NCBI RefSeq assembly: GCF_900156375.1
Contig: NZ_FTNK01000003.1
Coordinates: forward strand, 310,001 to 374,000
Length of the DNA stretch: 64,000 nt
From: Paenibacillus macquariensis
GTDB lineage: Bacteria > Bacillota > Bacilli > Paenibacillales > Paenibacillaceae
Reading direction: 5' to 3'
Positions 40,539 to 49,521 of the stretch are shown here, piece by piece (positions within the stretch are counted from its first letter, which is position 1; each line of letters begins with the position of its first letter). The position numbers and the translations under genes are program-made. The notes beneath the pieces were generated by a model that searched no databases, was not told the DNA's origin, and saw nothing but the letters and a program-made list of their open reading frames with translations.

Positions 40539-41552
40539 ATGCAGATTGTTTTCATGAATCGATTAGTCAAAGGATCTAGAAGTGATGAGGAAACGGCAGC
40601 ACAAGTATGGATTGGTGAAGAGGAAGGTATTTGGCATCTAGGATGGCGAGATTTCCAGATCAATGAAGAATACCTTGATTCCTCATGGTACGAAGGTGTC
40701 TCATGGAATGAGTTGCTGTGTATCTATCGTCACGGCCTCGCCATCAAGCTTGGAGAAGGTTACAGACCTATCATAGAGGGCGTATTTCATGAAGAGGAAG
40801 AACAACGTTATCGTGGTCAAAGTGTGCAGAAATTATATTGTTATAGTGAATTTCATCCTGAAGAAGAATTATATAACGAGTTATGCGCATGGAGACGTAG
40901 GAGAGCTGTCTCTGAACGTAAGGCTCCGTATTTCATTGCAAGTAATAAATTATTAAGACTAATTAGTAGTTTTATCCCTCACACTGCGGATGAACTAATG
41001 CAACTGCCAGGAGTGGGAGATCACAAAGCGGGGGACTATGGCACTGATATTTTAGAGATCACAGCTAAAGTAACACGCAATCATATCTTCCCATTAAATT
41101 GGGTTTACACTGAATTGAACGAAGAGGTGTATATGACTTGGGTATTCAAGCAGAAGGAACAGAAATACAAGCTTGAACTTGATCAGTATAGGATGCGTCG
41201 TACGCTTATGATGGGAATATCGGAAGGTAAGAACGTTGAACAGTTAGAGCAGGCATGTAACTCGCCTCGGAAAGAAATCATTGAAGCTTTGGAGGAACTG
41301 GAGAAAGAAGGTTATGACACCGAGCATCTTATACAGATTGAACTGCAAGAAATGGCTATTGTCGAGCAGGATGCTGTATGGTCGGCATTTGAAGAACTCG
41401 GAGATATGTTCTTGAAGCCAGTACTACAGAAAGTGTATGGGGAAGGTAAAGATTCGATGGCTAGAGGAAATATTGATCAATTATATGAACGTATACGAAT
41501 GATTCGTATTCGGTTTCGACGGGATCAGGAAGCTAGACGCAACGTCGGTTAA
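40539..41552 (+). CDS. HRDC-domain protein of unknown function
   Basis: The 337-residue protein has an N-terminal domain (residues 1-100, acidic), an HRDC domain (about 105-180: LYNELCAWRRRRA...APYFIASNKLLRLIS...LPGVGDHKAGDYG) and a C-terminal helical region. HRDC domains bind nucleic acids in RecQ and RNase D, but no helicase or nuclease motif is present. The start at 40539 is 8 bases after GGGAGG. Transcription is probably attenuated. Confidence 0.75.
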   Translation: MQIVFMNRLVKGSRSDEETAAQVWIGEEEGIWHLGWRDFQINEEYLDSSWYEGVSWNELLCIYRHGLAIKLGEGYRPIIEGVFHEEEEQRYRGQSVQKLYCYSEFHPEEELYNELCAWRRRRAVSERKAPYFIASNKLLRLISSFIPHTADELMQLPGVGDHKAGDYGTDILEITAKVTRNHIFPLNWVYTELNEEVYMTWVFKQKEQKYKLELDQYRMRRTLMMGISEGKNVEQLEQACNSPRKEIIEALEELEKEGYDTEHLIQIELQEMAIVEQDAVWSAFEELGDMFLKPVLQKVYGEGKDSMARGNIDQLYERIRMIRIRFRRDQEARRNVG

Positions 41553-41560
41553 ATATGACA

Positions 41561-41604
41561 CAAGGACGAAAGATTCTCTGTAGACAGAGCGTCTTTCGTC
41601 CTTG
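41561..41604. terminator. Bidirectional terminator
   Basis: CAAGGACGAAAGA and TCTTTCGTCCTTG form a perfect 13-bp stem between the convergent HRDC and corA genes. Confidence 0.88.
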
Positions 41605-41612
41605 TGCTATGA

Positions 41613-42548
41613 TTAGAGCCAATCCTTTTTCTTGAATATGAGGAACATACCGAAACCTAAGGAAGCCATGATACCGATGATCATGAAATAACCGTATTTC
41701 ATGTGTAATTCAGGCATGTTGTCAAAGTTCATTCCATAAATCCCGGTAATCAGTGTTAAAGGAATGAAGATGGTTGTAATGGCTGTAAATACTCTCATAA
41801 TTTCATTCGCTCGGTTAGCGATACTGGACTGGTAAGCTTCTCGTAAGTTACCCATTAGATCACGATACGTTTCGAATGTTTCTGTGATTTTTACAGCATT
41901 TTCATAAATATCACTGAAATATTTCTGAAGCTGGTCGTCGATTAGTCGAAGATCTTTCTTATTGAGAATGTTAATGACTTCTTTTTGCGGTCCGAGTACC
42001 TTCTTCAGCCATAATATTTCACTTCGAAGTCCAATAATTTCGATAAGATGAGATTTCTTAGTATGCATTAGAATGTCTTCTTCTAATTTCTCGATTTTGG
42101 CTTCGATTCGATCCCCAACAGTAAAATAGTTATCGACAACTAAGTCAATGAGTAGATATAAGAATCGATCAGGTGAACTAACCTCTTGCTCCCAAAGGAT
42201 GGGTTTCAATGAGCGGAGCTCATTTATTTTTTGATTCGTAACGGTAATAATATAATTTCTCCCTAAGAATACACTGAGGGCGCGCAGGAAAATTTCTTCA
42301 TCATCGAACCGGATGCTGTTTACTACGATGAAGTAGTGGTTCTCATATATTTCAATCTTAGGACGTTGTTCATCCTCACTAAGACAGTCTTCAACAGCTA
42401 AGTCATGTAAAGAGAAGAGAGGTTGCAATAAAGTGAGGTCTTCTGCATCTGCGTCGATCCAGTAGAATCCTTCCTCAGGTGGTGTTAGTGTAGTTTGGAT
42501 GTCATCAATGGGGGTAAATACCCCTGTATTAACCAATCGAATTTTCAT
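41613..42548 (-). CDS. corA: CorA-type magnesium/divalent cation channel
   Basis: The 311-residue protein has the cytoplasmic alpha/beta domain, a long stalk helix (AYQSSIANRANEIMRVFTAITTIFIPLTLITGIYGMNF) with the signature YGMNF, and a second membrane helix (GYFMIIGIMASLGFGMFLIF) ending KKKDWL. It forms a pentameric Mg2+ (or Co2+/Ni2+) channel. It starts behind AAGGAG and has a leader of about 250 nt. Confidence 0.94.
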   Translation of the reverse strand: MKIRLVNTGVFTPIDDIQTTLTPPEEGFYWIDADAEDLTLLQPLFSLHDLAVEDCLSEDEQRPKIEIYENHYFIVVNSIRFDDEEIFLRALSVFLGRNYIITVTNQKINELRSLKPILWEQEVSSPDRFLYLLIDLVVDNYFTVGDRIEAKIEKLEEDILMHTKKSHLIEIIGLRSEILWLKKVLGPQKEVINILNKKDLRLIDDQLQKYFSDIYENAVKITETFETYRDLMGNLREAYQSSIANRANEIMRVFTAITTIFIPLTLITGIYGMNFDNMPELHMKYGYFMIIGIMASLGFGMFLIFKKKDWL

Positions 42549-42805
42549 TAGTAGTCACTCCTTCATCCCCATGATCTGCCATGGGTAGCGCTAAGTTACG
42601 CGCATAGAAAAGAGCTCAGTCTTTTTATTGGAGTGAAGTTAAAGGTAAGGTAAGATGATCCTTACACACGGAGAAATTGAATAGCTCCTTCCTCCAACAG
42701 GCTGGTTCTAGTCCTATGCGGTTGTGTTACATCATTCATCAGCTGGGGTTTCGGGTCGCCGTCCATCTTCCATGTCACCTCTTCTTCGTTTTAGGAATGT
42801 AATAC
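42549..42805 (-). promoter_or_regulatory. Long structured leader of corA, class unassigned
   Basis: The promoter (next entry) leaves about 255 nt of untranslated RNA. Several complementary blocks are visible (for example GGAGUGAAG with CUUCACUCC), as are conserved-looking patches AGAGGUGACAUGG, GGCGACCCGAAACC and GCAUAGG. They faintly recall the M-box magnesium riboswitch, but I could not align the M-box core. No gene is visible here. Confidence 0.45.
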
Positions 42806-42811
42806 TTGTCT

Positions 42812-42840
42812 AGTATAACGTCCTCCTAACATCCTTTCAA
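42812..42840 (-). promoter_or_regulatory. corA promoter
   Basis: On the minus strand TTGAAA (42835-42840) and TATACT (42812-42817) are 17 bp apart. Confidence 0.75.
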
Positions 42841-43024
42841 GAAGAAAAAAGGTTGTTACGTCTAGTCTATAGCTTATGATCATTTCGTGATCTAGGTGTT
42901 AACGGATTGAAAAATTTCTGTAAAAAAGCAGTTCGCTTCTTGACGAAGGTAACGTTATGATTTAAAGTGAATTCAGGTATAAATATTACCAAAATTAATT
43001 AAAATACAAATGAATAAAGCGAAA

Positions 43025-43217
43025 TCTTATCAAGAGCAGGTGGAGGGACAGGCCCGATGAAACCCGGCAACCGGCGTTTAATAACGCACGGTGCTAATTC
43101 TTGCAGGAAGATTTGTCGAATTGTCGGCAAGTCCTTCTTGAGAGATGAGAGAGGCGCATAGATTAACGATGATGACCTTTCTCCTATGGATATTTCCTAT
43201 GGATTTAGGTTGTTTTT
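43025..43217 (+). promoter_or_regulatory. SAM-I (S-box) riboswitch before metA
   Basis: The aptamer is clear: TCTTATCAAGAG, GGTGGAGGGAC, GGCCCGATGAAACCCGGCAACC, GGTGCTAATTCTTGCAG and GAGATGAGAGAGG (to 43154). Downstream, ACCTTTCTCCTATGG...TTTAGGTTGTTTTTG can act as the terminator. SAM binding should switch metA off. The DNA between it and the corA promoter (42841-43024) holds an AT-rich promoter region and no gene. Confidence 0.96.
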
Positions 43218-43276
43218 GTTTATAGAACCCTTTCCTCATGATTATCGCCGATGTCAACCAAAGGAGTGTAATCAGC

Positions 43277-44212
43277 ATGCCGATTAAGATTCCAGATACG
43301 TTACCCGCGAAGGAAATACTTGCTGGGGAGAACATTTTTGTCATGGATGAAAGTCTTGCTTATCACCAAGATATACGTCCCCTGCGAATAGCGATTCTCA
43401 ATTTAATGCCTACGAAGGAAACGACGGAAACACAATTACTCCGTCTCCTTGGGAACTCACCCCTTCAGGTAGAGATTGTATTGTTACATCCAAGCTCACA
43501 TATTTCCAAGAATACATCTGAGGAATATTTGAGAACATTCTATAAAACATTTGATGAAGTAAAATTTAGTCGGTTTGACGGTCTGATTATTACAGGAGCA
43601 CCTGTGGAACAAATGGAATTCAGAGATGTTAACTATTGGGATGAGTTACAAGAAATATTTGAATGGAGTAAGACCCATGTAACATCGACACTTCATATAT
43701 GTTGGGCTTCTCAAGCAGGGCTCTACTATCACTTTGGAGTTCCGAAATACGAACTGGACGAGAAAGTATTTGGGGTATTCCCACATACGGTCAATTCACC
43801 AAATGTTAAGTTATTGAGAGGGTTTGATGAAGTATTTCATGCGCCTCATTCCCGTCATACGGAAGTTCGTCGTGAGGATATTGAAGGCATCCCTGAACTT
43901 GAGATCTTGTCAGAATCTGAAGAGGCAGGTATTTACATTGTAGCTACGAAAGATGGCAAGCAAATATTTGTTACGGGTCACTCCGAATATGATCCATTTT
44001 CGTTGAAGTGGGAATATGAACGTGATGTAGCCAAAGGCTTAGTAATAGACTTACCTAAACATTATTACCCTAAAAATGATCCTACGCGTATGCCTCCTGC
44101 AATATGGCGTGCACATGCAAGTTTATTATTCGCAAATTGGCTGAATTATTATGTATACCAAGAGACACCTTTTGATATTGGAGAAACGCTGGAAGTATGG
44201 CCGCAAATATAA
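43277..44212 (+). CDS. metA: Homoserine O-acyltransferase
   Basis: The 311-residue enzyme starts [15 protein letters not shown], with AAGGAG 11 bases upstream. It has the MetA pattern: [26 protein letters not shown], catalytic Cys (about 142) in [15 protein letters not shown], and TGHSEYD. It acylates homoserine, probably with acetyl-CoA in Bacilli, as the first step of methionine synthesis. It is under SAM riboswitch control with the two following genes. Confidence 0.96.
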   Translation: MPIKIPDTLPAKEILAGENIFVMDESLAYHQDIRPLRIAILNLMPTKETTETQLLRLLGNSPLQVEIVLLHPSSHISKNTSEEYLRTFYKTFDEVKFSRFDGLIITGAPVEQMEFRDVNYWDELQEIFEWSKTHVTSTLHICWASQAGLYYHFGVPKYELDEKVFGVFPHTVNSPNVKLLRGFDEVFHAPHSRHTEVRREDIEGIPELEILSESEEAGIYIVATKDGKQIFVTGHSEYDPFSLKWEYERDVAKGLVIDLPKHYYPKNDPTRMPPAIWRAHASLLFANWLNYYVYQETPFDIGETLEVWPQI

Positions 44213-44236
44213 AGGCAAAAAAAGGGGAGAAGAAGT

Positions 44237-45421
44237 ATGAAGGAGACAAGGTTACGAATAGAGAGTAGGTTGGCTCAGATTGGATCCATTGAGGAACCAG
44301 TGACAGGAGCAATCAATTTCCCGATCTATCAAGCTACAGCTTTTCGCCATCCTCAGCTAGGGAAAAGTACAGGATTCGATTACTCACGGACGAAGAATCC
44401 AACCCGTAAAGTGTTAGAAGATGCTTCGGCTCAACTAGAATCTGGCGATGCAGGCTTCGCATGTAGCTCAGGAATGGCTGCATTACAGACTGTCTTCGCG
44501 ATGTTCAGCCAAGGGGATCATCTCATTGTCTCATTAGATTTATACGGTGGTACATATCGACTATTCGAACGAATTCTTTCCAGATTTGGAATAACGGCCT
44601 CTTACGTGGACACGAATGATCTGGATGCATTAGAGAGTAACAGACGCCCGAACACGAAGGCAGTTTTTATTGAGACACCTACGAATCCATTGATGATGAT
44701 TACGGATATTGAAGCAGTCTCTCTTTGGGCACAAAGACACCAATTGCTTACGATTGTAGATAACACATTAATGACACCGTTCTTTCAGCGTCCGTTGGAA
44801 CTCGGAGCCGATATTGTTGTTCATAGTGCAACGAAGTATCTGGGTGGCCATAACGATGTATTGGCAGGAATCATTGTAACGAAAGGTAAGGAATTATCAG
44901 AAGAGATGTTCTTCCTTCATAATTCTATCGGATCTGTACTCGGACCGACAGATTCTTATCAACTGATGCGTGGAATGAAGACATTGGCACTGCGAATGGA
45001 GAGACATGAGAGTAATGCGATTCGGCTAGCTGAATTCTTAACTACGCATATTGCCGTAGCGGAAGTATTTCATCCCGTACTGAAGGATCACCCAGGACAT
45101 GATATTCAGAAGAAGCAATGTAGTGGTAACACGGGGATTTTCTCTTTTAAAGTGACAGATGCTCGTTACGTAGAGCCCTTACTTAGACATATTAAATTGA
45201 TTGCTTTTGCAGAAAGTCTCGGTGGTGTGGAATCATTGATGACGTATCCAGCAGTTCAAACCCATGCAGATATCCCTCTGGAGATTCGTGAGGCGATTGG
45301 GGTGGACGATAGATTACTTCGCTTCTCTGTTGGTATAGAACATGTGGAGGATTTAATCGCAGATCTTGGAGGGGCACTAGATGCAGCTCGGGAAGAAATT
45401 GAAGGGGGACAACAAGGATGA
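44237..45421 (+). CDS. metI: Cystathionine gamma-synthase / O-acetylhomoserine thiolyase
   Basis: The 394-residue PLP enzyme of the Cys/Met family has YSRTKNPTRKVLEDASAQLE, CSSGMAALQ, ETPTNPLM and SATKYLGGHND, with the cofactor lysine. Its place before a MetC-like gene copies the B. subtilis metI-metC operon. It overlaps the next gene by 4 bases. Confidence 0.9.
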   Translation: MKETRLRIESRLAQIGSIEEPVTGAINFPIYQATAFRHPQLGKSTGFDYSRTKNPTRKVLEDASAQLESGDAGFACSSGMAALQTVFAMFSQGDHLIVSLDLYGGTYRLFERILSRFGITASYVDTNDLDALESNRRPNTKAVFIETPTNPLMMITDIEAVSLWAQRHQLLTIVDNTLMTPFFQRPLELGADIVVHSATKYLGGHNDVLAGIIVTKGKELSEEMFFLHNSIGSVLGPTDSYQLMRGMKTLALRMERHESNAIRLAEFLTTHIAVAEVFHPVLKDHPGHDIQKKQCSGNTGIFSFKVTDARYVEPLLRHIKLIAFAESLGGVESLMTYPAVQTHADIPLEIREAIGVDDRLLRFSVGIEHVEDLIADLGGALDAAREEIEGGQQG

Positions 45422-46593
45422 GTAATCAACAAGAATCCGGAAACCATTCTCAAGCAGACTTTGCTACGAAGCTAATCCATTTTGGATCGGAAATTGACCG
45501 TACGACTGGAGCATCTAGCGTTCCAATCTATCAAGCATCAACATTTCATCATGAAGATGTATTTAATCCACCTCAATATGATTACAGCCGTTCTGGAAAT
45601 CCTACGCGTCAAGCGTTAGAAGATTATATTGCTCTATTAGAAGGTGGCGAGCGCGGGCTAGCCTTCGCTTCAGGAATGGCAGCAATCTCGAGTACATTTA
45701 TGTTGTTTTCCTCAGGAGATCATGTGATTGTTACGGAAGATGTATACGGTGGAACGTATCGACTCTTAACAAGTATCCTTAGCAGATTAGGTATTGAGAC
45801 TACCTTCGTTGACATGACAGATTTAGAACAGGTAAAAGGAGCCCTTAAGTCTAATACAAAGGCTGTTTATATGGAGACACCGTCTAATCCTACATTGAAA
45901 ATTACAGACGTAGCAGCTGTCACCAACTGGGCTAAAGAGAATGATCTTATTACCATGTTGGACAATACGTTTATGACGCCTTACTATCAACGTCCAATTG
46001 AACAAGGTGTGGATATTGTTATCCATAGTGCGACTAAATTTCTAGGAGGGCACAGTGACGTTCTAGCTGGACTTACTGTAGCTCGCACTGCTTCATTGGG
46101 ACAACAGTTAAAGCAGCTTCAGAATGGATTAGGTACCGTTCTAGGTCCGCAGGATTCGTGGCTCCTTATTCGTGGAATGAAGACGCTGAAAGTGCGTATG
46201 AATCAAAGTGAAATTAGTGCTGGGAAGCTGGCTTCTTGGCTTAATGAAAGAAAAGATATTTCTTCTGTGTTCTATCCTGGATTGAAAGACCACCCGGGCA
46301 GAGAAATTCATGAGAAACAGTCCACTGGGTATGGCGCAGTCGTGTCCTTCGATGTTGGATCAGGTGAACGTGCAAAGAAAGTGCTCAATAAAGTTCAGAT
46401 CCCTTTGGTTGCCGTAAGCTTGGGGGCTGTTGAGAGTATTTTATCTTATCCTGCGATGATGTCTCATGCTGCTATGCCAGTCGAAGTTCGTGCTGAACGA
46501 GGTATTACGGACGGATTACTTCGCTTCTCTGTTGGTTTAGAGGATATTGAGGATCTAATTAATGATCTCAATCAGGCACTGCAAGAGGACTAA
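45418..46593 (+). CDS. metC: Cystathionine beta-lyase
   Basis: The 391-residue PLP enzyme has YSRSGNPTRQALEDYIALLE, ASGMAAIS, METPSNPTLKI and SATKFLGGHSDV. It should cut cystathionine to homocysteine, pyruvate and ammonia. It is about as similar to its neighbour as metC is to metI in B. subtilis, so the two names follow the conserved order and not a decisive residue. Confidence 0.9.
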   Translation: MSNQQESGNHSQADFATKLIHFGSEIDRTTGASSVPIYQASTFHHEDVFNPPQYDYSRSGNPTRQALEDYIALLEGGERGLAFASGMAAISSTFMLFSSGDHVIVTEDVYGGTYRLLTSILSRLGIETTFVDMTDLEQVKGALKSNTKAVYMETPSNPTLKITDVAAVTNWAKENDLITMLDNTFMTPYYQRPIEQGVDIVIHSATKFLGGHSDVLAGLTVARTASLGQQLKQLQNGLGTVLGPQDSWLLIRGMKTLKVRMNQSEISAGKLASWLNERKDISSVFYPGLKDHPGREIHEKQSTGYGAVVSFDVGSGERAKKVLNKVQIPLVAVSLGAVESILSYPAMMSHAAMPVEVRAERGITDGLLRFSVGLEDIEDLINDLNQALQED

Positions 46594-46605
46594 GAACGAA
46601 TGACA

Positions 46606-46637
46606 AACAGCATCGTTTATACGGTGCTGTTTTTCTT
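46606..46637 (+). terminator. Terminator after metA-metI-metC
   Basis: AACAGCATCGT-TTAT-ACGGTGCTGTT followed by TTTCTTG. Confidence 0.88.
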
Positions 46638-46723
46638 GTGAGTCCATTATGTTAAGATGGAATAGTTGGAATGTCATTCTTATTATCATATTATTTATTA
46701 TCATATTAAGGGAGGTTGCCTTT

Positions 46724-47857
46724 ATGAATACAGTAGATCGTATATTAGAAAAAGCAATTCGAGGAGAACGTCTTAATCTAGAAGAAGGCGTTAGACTTAT
46801 GGAGAGTAACGAGATTGAGAAGTTAGGACATACAGCAGATATTCTCATGAAACGGATACACCCTGAGCCGATTACGACTTTCGTTATTGGACGCAACGTT
46901 AACTACACTAACATTTGTGATACATATTGTCGTTTCTGTGCGTTCTACAGAGCACCGGGTTCAACTGAAGGTTATGTGTTACCGAATGAAGCCATCTATC
47001 AGAAGATTAAAGAAACGGAGGATGTAGGTGGTACCGAAATTTTGATGCAAGGTGGAACGAATCCTGATCTTCCATTTCATTATTACACGGACCTGCTCAA
47101 AGGGATAAAACAACGTTTCCCTAACATTACGATGCATTCCTTCTCACCAGCTGAAATACGTACGATGCATAAGGTTTCAGGATTATCACTAGAAGAAGTC
47201 GTTCGCGAGCTGCATGAAGCGGGTCTTGATTCGCTTCCGGGCGGAGGCGCCGAAATTCTGGATGATCGTATTCGTAAAAAGATTAGCCGATTGAAAGGCA
47301 CTTGGCGCGAATGGATGGACGTTATGCAAATTGCGCACAAGCAAGGCATGAACACTAGTGCTACGATGGTTATTGGTTTTGGCGAGACAATGGAAGAGAG
47401 AGCACTTCATATGTTGCGTATTCGTGACGCGCAAGATGAGTGCATTACGAATAAGTATAACTCCAAAGGGTTCTTGGCATTCATCCCATTTACTTTTCAA
47501 CCGGATAATACGAACTTTGTACGTGAACGTGAGACACCGGAAGCTTATCTGAAGACTGTCGCTGTTGGTCGTATCTTACTTGATAATGTGCCTCATTTAC
47601 AGTCTTCATGGGTAACGATGGGACCTGAAATTGGTAAATTATCATTGAGCTACGGATGTAATGATTTCGGAAGTACGATGATGGAAGAAAACGTGGTATC
47701 CTCTGCTGGAGCAGTTCATAAGGTGAATATAGAATCTATCGTTCAATTGATCCGTGATGCGGGTAAAATTCCAGCTCAACGAAACACCAAATATGATATC
47801 TTGAAAGTGTTTGAAGATGGAACAAAGATTGATCGTGATTTTGTAATGCAAAATTAA
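46724..47857 (+). CDS. mqnC: Cyclic dehypoxanthinyl futalosine synthase
   Basis: The 377-residue radical SAM enzyme has CDTYCRFCAFYR (Cx3Cx2C cluster, about residues 66-73), MQGGTNPDLP and the MqnC-type C-terminus. It works in the futalosine route to menaquinone. The start at 46724 follows GGGAGG by 8 bases. A direct repeat (TTATTATCATATTA twice) lies just upstream at about 46679-46709. The gene is alone here; other mqn genes are not in the window. Confidence 0.93.
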   Translation: MNTVDRILEKAIRGERLNLEEGVRLMESNEIEKLGHTADILMKRIHPEPITTFVIGRNVNYTNICDTYCRFCAFYRAPGSTEGYVLPNEAIYQKIKETEDVGGTEILMQGGTNPDLPFHYYTDLLKGIKQRFPNITMHSFSPAEIRTMHKVSGLSLEEVVRELHEAGLDSLPGGGAEILDDRIRKKISRLKGTWREWMDVMQIAHKQGMNTSATMVIGFGETMEERALHMLRIRDAQDECITNKYNSKGFLAFIPFTFQPDNTNFVRERETPEAYLKTVAVGRILLDNVPHLQSSWVTMGPEIGKLSLSYGCNDFGSTMMEENVVSSAGAVHKVNIESIVQLIRDAGKIPAQRNTKYDILKVFEDGTKIDRDFVMQN

Positions 47858-47873
47858 ATATTACCCAATTTGA

Positions 47874-47925
47874 GGGGCTGTCCTAAAAGGTCTGTATATG
47901 ACCTCTAGGATCAGTCCCTTTTTTT
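47874..47925 (+). terminator. Terminator after mqnC
   Basis: GGGGCTGTCCTA...TAGGATCAGTCCC with an inner GGTC/GACC stem, followed by a run of T. Confidence 0.88.
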
Positions 47926-47926
47926 A

Positions 47927-48081
47927 AATATAAGAAAGTATAAGTTTCACTAGATAGATTGAACTAAAGTTTGCTCTCCCAAGTTCAGGGTTCGTCTTTA
48001 GTTCAATCTATATTAATACTCTATTCTTTATATTTCCGCTGAAACGGTGTCGTCCTTTGAGAAGGACTTCGCAGCCGTTTC
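47927..48081. repeat. Composite palindromic intergenic element, copy 2
   Basis: AATATAAGAA (47927) and TTCTTTATATT (48024) flank ATAAGTTTCACTAGATA and a perfect 15-bp inverted repeat TAGATTGAACTAAAG / CTTTAGTTCAATCTA (47955-47969, 47996-48010). A second hairpin follows at 48041-48081: GAAACGG...GTCCTT-TGAG-AAGGAC...CCGTTTC. The first part resembles the element at 21120-21165. It fills the gene-free stretch 47858-48227. Confidence 0.75.
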
Positions 48082-48227
48082 TACTTGTTTCATCGTATGA
48101 TTCTCACTTGAAAAAAGCATACGGACACGTAACTGAGAAATGTTAGCTTGTTTTCCACTAACCCCTTCCGTATATCCTCTGTTCAGGGACCATATACTTA
48201 ACAAGGATAATGAAAGGAGTGTTCTCC

Positions 48228-49130
48228 ATGGTACTATTCAGCATATCAGCTACGACAGCGGCCGCAGAAAAAGTAACATTTGAAAACATTGTTTCGAGAA
48301 AAAACAAAGAACTACATAAGAAATACAAGACATTGAAATTCTCATGTATTTCAAGTGAAGGCACCTCAGTATGGCAATGCATGGGGAATGAACAAAAGAT
48401 CTCCTTGGGTGATGGAATGACCGCTCTATACGAGCTTGCTGCAGAGGCAGCAGCTGAAATCATCTTAGAAATAAAGGAACAACATATAATTAGAACGTTG
48501 CTTCGGGATGAGTTTGACTTCTCCGGTAAAGAGGAGTCTGAGCGAATTATTAAGCATTGCGTCTCTTTGTTAGAGAAAGGGAAAGGCACTCCGAACGAAC
48601 CATGGAAACGTCGTTATCGGATGCTCTCTAAGAGCTTACAACAATGCTTAGTGGAGAGTTCTGTGTTAAATATAGATGGATTTATTTCTTTTCGACTTCA
48701 AAATTATGGCATAGAACTGCGGGAAATTATCGAATACGCCGTAGACGAGTTCTTAGTTGATCGACAGTATGAAGAGTTTGTAGGTCTACTCAAGTACTTC
48801 GTGTATTTTCAGGAGCCACAAATTCCATTAGTTCATGTCGTTCATAAGGGCGGACAGGAACTGTTATTATTTGATGAGAATATGAATCCATTGGAAACCA
48901 AATTAAATGAAGGTGTTTTTGTTGAAAGAATTGATCAACAAGATATGGAGATGGAAGATGCCGTTGTTAGTACACTTATTTCGGTATCCCCAGCTAAATT
49001 AATACTTCATACACGTGATTCACAAATGCCAGCGGTCAAAACGTTGTTACAAATATTCGATAAACGAGTAGAAATATGCCACTATTGCCCAAACTGCGAT
49101 GTTTTCTTTAGGGAGAAAGAGAAGATATGA
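48228..49130 (+). CDS. ytxC: YtxC-like sporulation protein
   Basis: The 300-residue protein (MVLFSISATTAAAEKV...) ends in a YtxC-like part (RYRMLSKSLQQCL...LNIDGFISFRLQNYGIELREIIEYAVDEFLVDRQYEEFVGLLKYFV). In Bacilli ytxC precedes thrS, as here. The start at 48228 follows AAAGGAG by 8 bases; the ATG at 48210 overlaps that site. Its role in sporulation is not known in detail. Confidence 0.87.
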   Translation: MVLFSISATTAAAEKVTFENIVSRKNKELHKKYKTLKFSCISSEGTSVWQCMGNEQKISLGDGMTALYELAAEAAAEIILEIKEQHIIRTLLRDEFDFSGKEESERIIKHCVSLLEKGKGTPNEPWKRRYRMLSKSLQQCLVESSVLNIDGFISFRLQNYGIELREIIEYAVDEFLVDRQYEEFVGLLKYFVYFQEPQIPLVHVVHKGGQELLLFDENMNPLETKLNEGVFVERIDQQDMEMEDAVVSTLISVSPAKLILHTRDSQMPAVKTLLQIFDKRVEICHYCPNCDVFFREKEKI

Positions 49131-49131
49131 C

Positions 49132-49161
49132 TTGACGTTTAGTGTCAGCTAGAATTATAAT
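49132..49161 (+). promoter_or_regulatory. thrS promoter
   Basis: TTGACG (49132-49137) and TATAAT (49156-49161) with an 18-bp spacer. Confidence 0.8.
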
Positions 49162-49169
49162 AACTGTTA

Positions 49170-49482
49170 AATTGACCAAAAGCATTGATGAAGACATGGA
49201 CCACGAAGAATAGGGCTGTTTAGAGAGAGGGAACATTGGCTGTAATTCCCTTCAGTACCGACGTTGGTTTACCCCTTTGTAGTTGCAATTATGAACTCTT
49301 CTATTGGATATACCTTAGAGGACAGTAAGAATTGCCGGTTCATTACCGTTACACAATGCTGATGAAGGACATTGTTTGTGCATTCAACGTTTAAAGGAAT
49401 GTAGTTATTCAATTGTCAAATTAGGGTGGAACCACGGGTGATAACACTCGTCCCTTGACCGGGATGGGTGTTTTTTTGTTTT
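49170..49482 (+). promoter_or_regulatory. T-box riboswitch controlling thrS
   Basis: The T-box AGGGTGGAACCACGGG (49423-49438) is followed by the terminator AACACTCGTCCC-TTGACC-GGGATGGGTGTT plus T7. Stem I begins near AGAGAGAGGG (49222). ACC at 49257-49259 is a candidate threonine specifier. The ligand should be uncharged tRNA-Thr. Confidence 0.93.
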
Positions 49483-49521
49483 CTTTTTTTTGAATAATAG
49501 AAATAATTAGGAGGAATTAAC

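Noticed and set aside
42641..42800. Definite M-box riboswitch
   Set aside because: The conserved M-box core could not be aligned, so it is left as an unassigned leader.
45418..46593. Recent tandem duplication of metI and metC
   Set aside because: The two genes are related but clearly diverged and keep the ancient metI-metC order of Bacilli.
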